A stretch of DNA of 64,000 nt, taken from assembly GCF_030287445.1 (NCBI RefSeq), contig NZ_JASVWB010000002.1, positions 2,728,001 through 2,792,000 of the forward strand, written 5' to 3'. Shown one piece after another: positions 59,038 through 64,000 of the stretch. The DNA comes from Streptomyces sp. ALI-76-A. GTDB taxonomy: Bacteria; Actinomycetota; Actinomycetes; Streptomycetales; Streptomycetaceae. A program made the translations under genes and the position numbers. Position 1 is the stretch's first letter, and each line of letters starts with the position of its first letter. Below the pieces are notes generated by a model that worked only from the letters and a program-made list of their open reading frames with translations, ran no database searches and had not been told where the DNA came from.

Positions 59038-60231
59038 TCAGCCCAGCTGATCGAGCAGATACGCCCGCCACCGCGCGGTGAACTCCGCCGGTGTCGTGCC
59101 GAGCACCCGCCGCATCGCGTCCTCCACCGCGCCGTCCCGCTGCTGATGCGTCCCCACGGCCCTGTAGAACGCGCCCAGCCGGACCTCGCCCCACCGCTCG
59201 GCGATCAGCCGGCAGGCCAGCCAGCCGCTCTCGTAGGCCCGCGCCAGCCCGGTCGCGTCCCCGCTGAACCCGAAGTCCTCGTCCGTCGGCAGGGCGGCCG
59301 GCACCCTGCCCGCGGACACGGCCTCCGCCAGCTCCGGCGCGGCCTGCCGGGACGTGCGCCCGCTGCCCCGGTAGCCGACCCAGTCGGCGTACCCCTCGGA
59401 CAGCCACAACGGCGTGGCGGGGGTCGTGTCGGCGCGGGTGGCGACATGCGTGGCCTCGTGGGTCAGGACGACCTGCTTGCCGGGCGGGCCGAGGACGCCG
59501 TACGCGTCGGGGTTCACGATGATCCGGTCCGCGGGCGCCTGCGCCGGGGCGCCGGTCTCACCGGTGGTCACCGCCGCGATCCCGCGGTACGCGGACACGG
59601 GCGAGCCGAGCAGTCCCGCCATCCCCTCCACCGACCTCGGTACGAGCACCACCACCTGCCGGGACCAGCCCGTGCCCCACGCGTCCGACACGGCGGGCAC
59701 CGCGCGGTCCGCCAGGTCCGCGTAGGAGTGCAGCGTCTCGCCGGTCTGCCCGACCCCGAGGACCAGGCTGTGCGCTCCGCGGACGACGGTCACCTCGCCC
59801 TGGTCCCACAGCTGCTGCGCGGCCTTCTCGGCGGGCCGCTCGGCGTCCACGTACCACCGCCCGCCCGCGTCCAGGGACAGGTCGAGCGTGCGGCCGACGG
59901 TGACGGGGGCCCGGTCGTACCCCTGGACGCGGTAGTCGAGTTCGGCGTCGGCGGTGGCCGTGTCGCCGGTGCGGCGCAGGGCGGTGACACGGTAGGACCA
60001 GGCGGCGAGCGGGACCGCGCTCAGGTTCTCGAACCAGCTCAGCGCGCCGGTCCGCACGAACGCCGCCCGGTCCCGGTCCATGACCGCGCCGGCCCGCCGG
60101 TCCAACACCCGCTGCACCTGCGTCCGCGCGCTGTCGGTGCCGGACGGGCCGCCGCAGCCCACCAGGGCCACGAGCAGCAGCACGCACAACGCCACGATTC
60201 CGCGCCCCGACGCCCGCCCTCGACCTGCCAC
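59038..60231 (-). CDS. Lipoprotein with a zinc metallopeptidase-like domain
   Basis: A 397-residue secreted lipoprotein: signal ALCVLLLVALVGCGG with lipobox Cys near residue 24. The distal half carries the gluzincin signature HEATHVATRADTTPATPLWLSEGYADWV (His-Glu-x-x-His, then Glu 19 residues on), so it belongs to the peptidase MA-like clan. The N-terminal half is an NTF2-like fold (RAGAVMDRDRAAFVRTG). Substrate unknown. The GTG at 60231 follows TACGAT by 6 nt, so probably leaderless; the open frame to 61380 is a shadow of the next gene. Confidence 0.84.
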   Translation of the reverse strand: MAGRGRASGRGIVALCVLLLVALVGCGGPSGTDSARTQVQRVLDRRAGAVMDRDRAAFVRTGALSWFENLSAVPLAAWSYRVTALRRTGDTATADAELDYRVQGYDRAPVTVGRTLDLSLDAGGRWYVDAERPAEKAAQQLWDQGEVTVVRGAHSLVLGVGQTGETLHSYADLADRAVPAVSDAWGTGWSRQVVVLVPRSVEGMAGLLGSPVSAYRGIAAVTTGETGAPAQAPADRIIVNPDAYGVLGPPGKQVVLTHEATHVATRADTTPATPLWLSEGYADWVGYRGSGRTSRQAAPELAEAVSAGRVPAALPTDEDFGFSGDATGLARAYESGWLACRLIAERWGEVRLGAFYRAVGTHQQRDGAVEDAMRRVLGTTPAEFTARWRAYLLDQLG

Positions 60232-60263
60232 CTGCCGATCGTACGGGGGCGCGGGGCGATCGG

Positions 60264-61286
60264 TCAGACCCGTGTGACGGTCGCGCCCGGAATCATGTGC
60301 ACCGGGTCGTAGCGCACGGGGGCGCCGGGGTAAGGCGCGTGGATGACCTGACCGTTGCCCATGTACATCGCGACATGGCTGGCGTCGGACCGGTAGGTGA
60401 CCAGGTCGCCGGGCTGGGCCTGGGAGAGCGGCACCTGCCGGCCGGCGAACCGCTGGGCCTGCGAGGTGCGCGGCAGCGAGACCCCGGCCTGCGCGTACGA
60501 CCACTGCGTCAGGCCCGAACAGTCGAAGCCAGAGGGGCCGTTGGCGCCCCACACGTAGGGCTTGCCGAGCGCGGAGCGGGCCGCGGCGATGGCGGCCGCC
60601 GCCCGGGGCGAGGACGCCGAGGCGTCCCCGAGGCCGGGCAGGTCGGCGCGGCCGGAGCGGGAGGCCCGGTCGTAGGCGTCCCGCTCGTCGGAGGGCAGGG
60701 AGTTGAGCAGCTGCCGGGCCGCGGCGAGCTTCTTCTCGACGGTGCGCTTGTGGGCGGCGACGGCCTTGCGGCTCTTCTCCAGCTCGCCGAGCTTGCGAGC
60801 GGCCTCCGAGCGCTCCTGGGCGAGTTCCCGCATGGCCGTCTGGAGGCCCTCGAGTTCCCCGGCCTGGTGGACGCTGATCCGGTCGAGGACGGCGGCCTTG
60901 TCCAGGTAGTCGTCCGGGTCGTCGGAGAACAGCAGCGCGACGGAGGGGTCCAGGCCGCCGGAGCGGTACTGCGCCCCGGCCAGTGAACCGAGCGTCTCCC
61001 GCATGGAGTTGATGTGCTGCTGCTGCCGGGCGATCCGGTCCTGGGCGCCGCTGACGTCCTCGCGCAGCGAGCCGGCGCGCTCGTCGGCCTTGTTGTAGGC
61101 CTCGGTGGCCTTCTCGGCCTCCTCGTAGAGACGGTCCACCTCGGCACGGGTGTCGTCGTGCGGTGCGGCGACGGCCGACGTGGCGGGTACGAGCCCGAAG
61201 GCCGCGGCGGCGGCTGACATGACACAGAGCGCTGCACTGGCGCCCCGGTCGAACCCGGACGGTGCAAGGCGGCGATGGGACCCCAC
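60264..61286 (-). CDS. Secreted NlpC/P60 peptidoglycan endopeptidase (paralogue 1)
   Basis: A 340-residue exported hydrolase. A signal peptide (to about residue 40, ending ATSAVAA) precedes a coiled-coil region (about 45-200) and a C-terminal NlpC/P60 domain with catalytic Cys in GFDCSGLTQW, His in DASHVAMYMGNG and a following His in VIHAPYPGA. Family members cleave within the stem peptide. The GTG at 61286 is supported by AAGGAG 11 nt upstream; a GTG at 61298 overlaps that ribosome site and seems less likely. A paralogue follows upstream. Confidence 0.88.
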   Translation of the reverse strand: MGSHRRLAPSGFDRGASAALCVMSAAAAAFGLVPATSAVAAPHDDTRAEVDRLYEEAEKATEAYNKADERAGSLREDVSGAQDRIARQQQHINSMRETLGSLAGAQYRSGGLDPSVALLFSDDPDDYLDKAAVLDRISVHQAGELEGLQTAMRELAQERSEAARKLGELEKSRKAVAAHKRTVEKKLAAARQLLNSLPSDERDAYDRASRSGRADLPGLGDASASSPRAAAAIAAARSALGKPYVWGANGPSGFDCSGLTQWSYAQAGVSLPRTSQAQRFAGRQVPLSQAQPGDLVTYRSDASHVAMYMGNGQVIHAPYPGAPVRYDPVHMIPGATVTRV

Positions 61287-61387
61287 GGGAAGCCGCACTC
61301 CTTCCGCTGGCGGACGAGGAAACGCGGCAGACAGTAGCCCCGCGCAGGGGGCCCCACCAACGACCTCCGCGGGCACACAACGTGACA

Positions 61388-61416
61388 CCCCGCCTATGAC
61401 CAGGTCACGGGCGGGG
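61388..61416 (-). terminator. Nested hairpin between the two NlpC/P60 genes
   Basis: CCCCGCC (61388-61394) pairs with GGCGGGG (61410-61416); inside, TGACC and GGTCA pair around an A. It lies 73 bp past the stop of paralogue 2 on the minus strand. Confidence 0.65.
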
Positions 61417-61488
61417 CGTGGGGTCAGTTCATGTCGTCGTGATTCGCCCGTTCGGGCGGTGCGGCGTCGCGATCCAGGGTTCGCCGGA

Positions 61489-62529
61489 TCAGACGCGGAC
61501 GCCCCACATGAACGGTCCGCCGATGGTGTCCATCGACTCGTAGCGGACCACCGTGCCGCTGCGCGGCGCGTGGATGATCTGGCCGTTGCCGGCGTACAGA
61601 CCCACGTGGTGCAGGTCGTTGAAGAAGAACACGAGGTCGCCGACCTGGAGGTCGCCGACCGAGGTGATCCGGGTGCCGTACTGGGACTGCGCCTCCGAGG
61701 TGCGCGGGATGCCGACACCGGCCTGCGCGTAGGCCCACGAGGTCAAACCCGAGCAGTCGAAGGAGGACGGGCCGGTGGCGCCGTAGACGTACGGCGAGCC
61801 GAGCTTGCTCTGGGCGGCGGAGAAGGCGGCCGCGGCCCGGCCGGAGGCGGGGACGCTGTTGCCGAGCTCGACACGCTCGCTCGAGGAGCGGCTGGCGCGG
61901 TCCTGCTCGGCGGCGAGCGCGGCCTTCTCGGCGGACGTCAGCGAGTTGAGCAGCTTCTGCGCCTCGGCGAGCTTGCTCTGGACTTCCTTCTTCTTCTTGC
62001 CCAGCTCGGTGCGGGTGGAGGCGAGGTCCGTGAGCTTCTCGGAGGCCTCGGAGCGGTCCTGGGCCAGCTCCCGCTGCTTCTCCTGGATCTTCTTCAGGGC
62101 GTCGACCTGCTGAGCGCTCAGCTGGTCCATGGTGGACGCCTTGTCCAGGTAGTCGTCCGGGTCGGAGGACAGGAACAGCTGGACGGAGGAGTCGATGCTG
62201 CCCGTGCGGTACTGGGCGGCGGCCGCCAGGCCGATGGAGTCCCGCAGCTCGTTGAGCTCTTCCTGGCCGCGGGCGACGTCGTCCTGGATGGTGGAGATCT
62301 CCTTCTGGAGCTTCTCCTGCTTCTCCTTGGCCCCGTTGTACTTCTCGGTGGCCTGCTCCGCCTCTTCGTAGAGCTTGTCGACCTTGGCCTTGACCTCGTC
62401 CTTGCTCGGCTTCTCGCTCGGCGCGGCGTTCGCGGCCTGCGAGCTCAGGGCGACCGCGGCGGCCGCCGCGGTGGTCAGCACGGTCACACGTGCACGGCTC
62501 GGTTGCTTGGGTCGACGGTGGGACGCCAC
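61489..62529 (-). CDS. Secreted NlpC/P60 peptidoglycan endopeptidase (paralogue 2)
   Basis: A 346-residue protein of the same build: signal peptide (VTVLTTAAAAAVALSSQAANA), long coiled-coil (about 45-205, KYNGAKEKQEKLQKE and similar) and NlpC/P60 domain with Cys in SFDCSGLTSWAY, His in DLHHVGLYAGNG, HAPRSGTVV. Clearly a tandem duplication of the neighbour. GTG 62529 has TTGGAG eight nt upstream; a TTG at 62544 lies on that ribosome site. Promoter at 62584-62613. Confidence 0.9.
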   Translation of the reverse strand: MASHRRPKQPSRARVTVLTTAAAAAVALSSQAANAAPSEKPSKDEVKAKVDKLYEEAEQATEKYNGAKEKQEKLQKEISTIQDDVARGQEELNELRDSIGLAAAAQYRTGSIDSSVQLFLSSDPDDYLDKASTMDQLSAQQVDALKKIQEKQRELAQDRSEASEKLTDLASTRTELGKKKKEVQSKLAEAQKLLNSLTSAEKAALAAEQDRASRSSSERVELGNSVPASGRAAAAFSAAQSKLGSPYVYGATGPSSFDCSGLTSWAYAQAGVGIPRTSEAQSQYGTRITSVGDLQVGDLVFFFNDLHHVGLYAGNGQIIHAPRSGTVVRYESMDTIGGPFMWGVRV

Positions 62530-62583
62530 GGAGGTGAACTCCAATTCTTTTGAGTGATCACCCGCTCGGAGGTTCGAGCCCAG

Positions 62584-62613
62584 ACCCTAGTGACCCTCTT
62601 GTGATCAGTTCAA
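62584..62613 (-). promoter_or_regulatory. Promoter of NlpC/P60 paralogue 2
   Basis: Minus strand: TTGAAC (62613-62608), 18-bp spacer, TAGGGT (62589-62584); start near 62577, 48 nt before the GTG. Just upstream an inverted repeat ACGAGA-AAAA-TCTCGT (62620-62635) could be an operator. A c-di-AMP riboswitch, known upstream of some Streptomyces cell-wall hydrolase genes, was looked for and not found. Confidence 0.65.
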
Positions 62614-62740
62614 ATCCTCACGAGAAAAATCTCGTCACACCATGCATTCTTTGCACTTGACTCACAAGGAGTGAGACGCGATGGACGCTGAGTTGCCTGA
62701 CAACTCCGCCAATTCGGTCATTACGTACGGACGTTGACCT

Positions 62741-64000
62741 TCAGGACAGTCGCTTGAGAAGTACCGCGGACGCGACGGGCCGCGCCCCCGCCCGGGCCAC
62801 CCCGTCGGCCACCTCACGGTCGGTCGAGACGACGATGACGGGCCGGCCCGGCGGCTCCGCGCGCACCAGCTGGCGAATCAACTCGTCCGCGGTGACGCCC
62901 GGTTTGGAGAACAGCACCCGCACCCCGCGCGGCGGCGCCAGCAGCACCGGCGCGGCCAGCTCCGCCCCGTCGAAGACACACGTCACCTCGGCCCCGGTCT
63001 GCGCGGCGAGCTGCGACAGCTGCCCGAGCAGCCTCAACCGCTGCTTCTCCAGCGGCATCTGGGGATAGCCGGTCTTGGTGACGTTGTAGCCGTCGACGAC
63101 CAGATGGGCCTGCGGCAGCGCGAGGAGCTGGTCGACGATCGCGGGGTCGTTCTCGGACAGGGCCCGCGCGGCGATGTCCTTCGGCGTCATCCGTCCCGGT
63201 TCGACCGCGTCCACGGTCTCGGCCGGCCGCACCGACACGGGCGGCAGCGCGAGTTCCCGGCGCAGCCCCTGGGTCGCGTCCAGCAGGGTGTCCAGGAGCA
63301 GCCGTACGCGCATGTCCTCGACGCTGCGCCCCTCGCGGGCCGCCCTGCGGGTGGCCTCCAGGGCCGTCTCCGCCTCTCCGAGCCGCGTCTTCAGCCGGCG
63401 CGTCTCGCTCTCGGCGGCGGACACCTGCGCCTGCCCCTCGGCGCGCAGGGTGTCCATCTCGCCGTGCAGCTTGCGCAGGGCGGCCTCGCCCCGCTTGACG
63501 TCGCTGAGGGCGGCACGCAGCTTGCGGTGCAGGGATTCGGCTTCCTTCCTGGCCGCGTCCAGCTCGGCGCGCAGCCGCTCGGTCTCGGTCCGGGTGTGCT
63601 CACGGGCCCGGTCGAGCTCCTCGCGCAGCCGCTCCAGCTCGGCCCGGTTCTCCTCGTCGACCCGCTCGGCGACGGCCCGCTGGGCCTCCTCGCCGGCCGC
63701 CGTCACGAGCTTCACCCAGTCGGTGGGCCGCAGCACATAGGCCGCGGCCGCCACATCGAGCGGGTCCGCGGCCGGGGGCGGCGAGCCGGAGTCGAGAGCG
63801 CCGGAGAGCTCTGGCTGCGCCTCTCTGAACTTCTCGCCGATGCGCTGCCGGAACAGCGGATCGGTCTCCAGCGCCGCGGCCATGGCGTTGCCGGCGAACT
63901 TGGCCCGCCGGTTCGGCGCGAACCGGGCGTACTGCCTGAGCTGCGCGGGCAGCTCGCCCACGGTCAGCCCGCCGAAACCGTCGGAGACGATCTGTACGAC
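62741..64000 (-). CDS. Coiled-coil protein with a C-terminal NYN (PIN-like) RNase domain; 5' end outside the window
   Basis: The visible part spans about 420 codons and remains open to the window edge (VVQIVSDGFGGLTVGELP upstream of a possible internal GTG at 63961), so it is partial. It contains APNRRAKFAGNAM, a DUF-like helical region, a long coiled coil (about 100-215 of the visible part) rich in Glu/Arg, and a YacP-type NYN domain: HLVVDGYNVTKTGYP, VTCVFDGAELAAP, and VIVVSTDREVADGV near the end, with the expected acidic residues. Such actinobacterial proteins are annotated as RNA-binding or RNase-like; the cellular substrate is unknown. Confidence 0.85.
   Translation of the reverse strand, partial: VVQIVSDGFGGLTVGELPAQLRQYARFAPNRRAKFAGNAMAAALETDPLFRQRIGEKFREAQPELSGALDSGSPPPAADPLDVAAAAYVLRPTDWVKLVTAAGEEAQRAVAERVDEENRAELERLREELDRAREHTRTETERLRAELDAARKEAESLHRKLRAALSDVKRGEAALRKLHGEMDTLRAEGQAQVSAAESETRRLKTRLGEAETALEATRRAAREGRSVEDMRVRLLLDTLLDATQGLRRELALPPVSVRPAETVDAVEPGRMTPKDIAARALSENDPAIVDQLLALPQAHLVVDGYNVTKTGYPQMPLEKQRLRLLGQLSQLAAQTGAEVTCVFDGAELAAPVLLAPPRGVRVLFSKPGVTADELIRQLVRAEPPGRPVIVVSTDREVADGVARAGARPVASAVLLKRLS

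Noticed and set aside
57404..59407. 667-residue minus-strand open frame
   Set aside because: Crosses the stop of the lipoprotein gene and is antisense to GT87; composition is Gly/Arg/Ala-rich, typical of GC-rich shadow frames.
62530..62740. Possible c-di-AMP (ydaO-type) riboswitch upstream of the NlpC/P60 gene
   Set aside because: Known before similar Streptomyces genes, but none of the conserved blocks is present, and the promoter at 62584-62613 leaves only about 48 nt of leader.

Overview
The window is a high-GC chromosomal segment with the hallmarks of Streptomyces: GC-rich third codon positions, frequent GTG and TTG starts, many 4-bp stop/start overlaps, a mycothiol-era actinobacterial gene set (Rv2175c-like regulator, PimB'-like glycosyltransferase, PASTA kinase, SAV_6107-type HEPN protein, DUF3040, DUF5304) and a Streptomyces-type secreted cholesterol oxidase. 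Gene order from recollection resembles the conserved core region of S. coelicolor that runs from the division/cell-wall cluster to glkA and beyond. I see no prophage, insertion sequence, CRISPR array, tRNA or rRNA.

Layout. Positions 1-10714 (minus strand) hold the division and cell-wall cluster read in the order rsmH-ftsL-ftsI-murE-murF-mraY-murD-ftsW-murG(partial), driven by a promoter near 10950. Diverging from it are a beta-carbonic anhydrase and a coupled moxR / DUF58 / transglutaminase operon (11143-16749), closed by two strong hairpins. 17049-19378 holds three minus-strand genes (DUF3040, methyltransferase, HEPN). 19469-23046 is a self-contained efflux-like unit: promoter with an overlapping palindrome, degenerate ABC ATPase, YhgE/Pip membrane protein and a TetR regulator. 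23550-26842 holds a DUF4126 protein, a phytoene-desaturase-like oxidoreductase, and a membrane protein with a Tyr/Gln-rich tail whose last seven codons, stop included, are tandemly repeated downstream.

26899-33156 gathers one-carbon and thiamine metabolism: metF, thiE and, on the other strand behind a TPP riboswitch, thiO-thiS-thiG. Then come a four-PASTA Ser/Thr kinase, endonuclease IV, a sulfite-oxidase-like protein, and a convergent bacterioferritin / ferredoxin pair with an iron box. A class II DAHP synthase diverges from a fused anthranilate synthase that has a complete tryptophan attenuator with a WWW leader peptide, so entry to the shikimate pathway and the first tryptophan step share an intergenic region.

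41627-52289 holds phosphofructokinase, a two-component system, a PlsC-like acyltransferase, an esterase, an EEP-family hydrolase, glucokinase with its upstream DUF5304 gene, an ArsA-like ATPase, an SRPBCC protein and a phosphoesterase. 52605-64000 holds a long-chain acyl-CoA ligase, cholesterol oxidase, PimB'-like and GT87-like mannosyltransferase candidates, a possible gene remnant, a metallopeptidase-like lipoprotein, two paralogous NlpC/P60 hydrolases and a coiled-coil NYN-domain protein cut by the window edge.

A recurring pattern is a TANNNT box ending 6-8 nt before a start codon with no Shine-Dalgarno sequence, the signature of leaderless transcripts; I count about a dozen. Starts were chosen from ribosome sites, this leaderless signature, coupling overlaps and family lengths; all functional calls rest on reading motifs, not on database searches.
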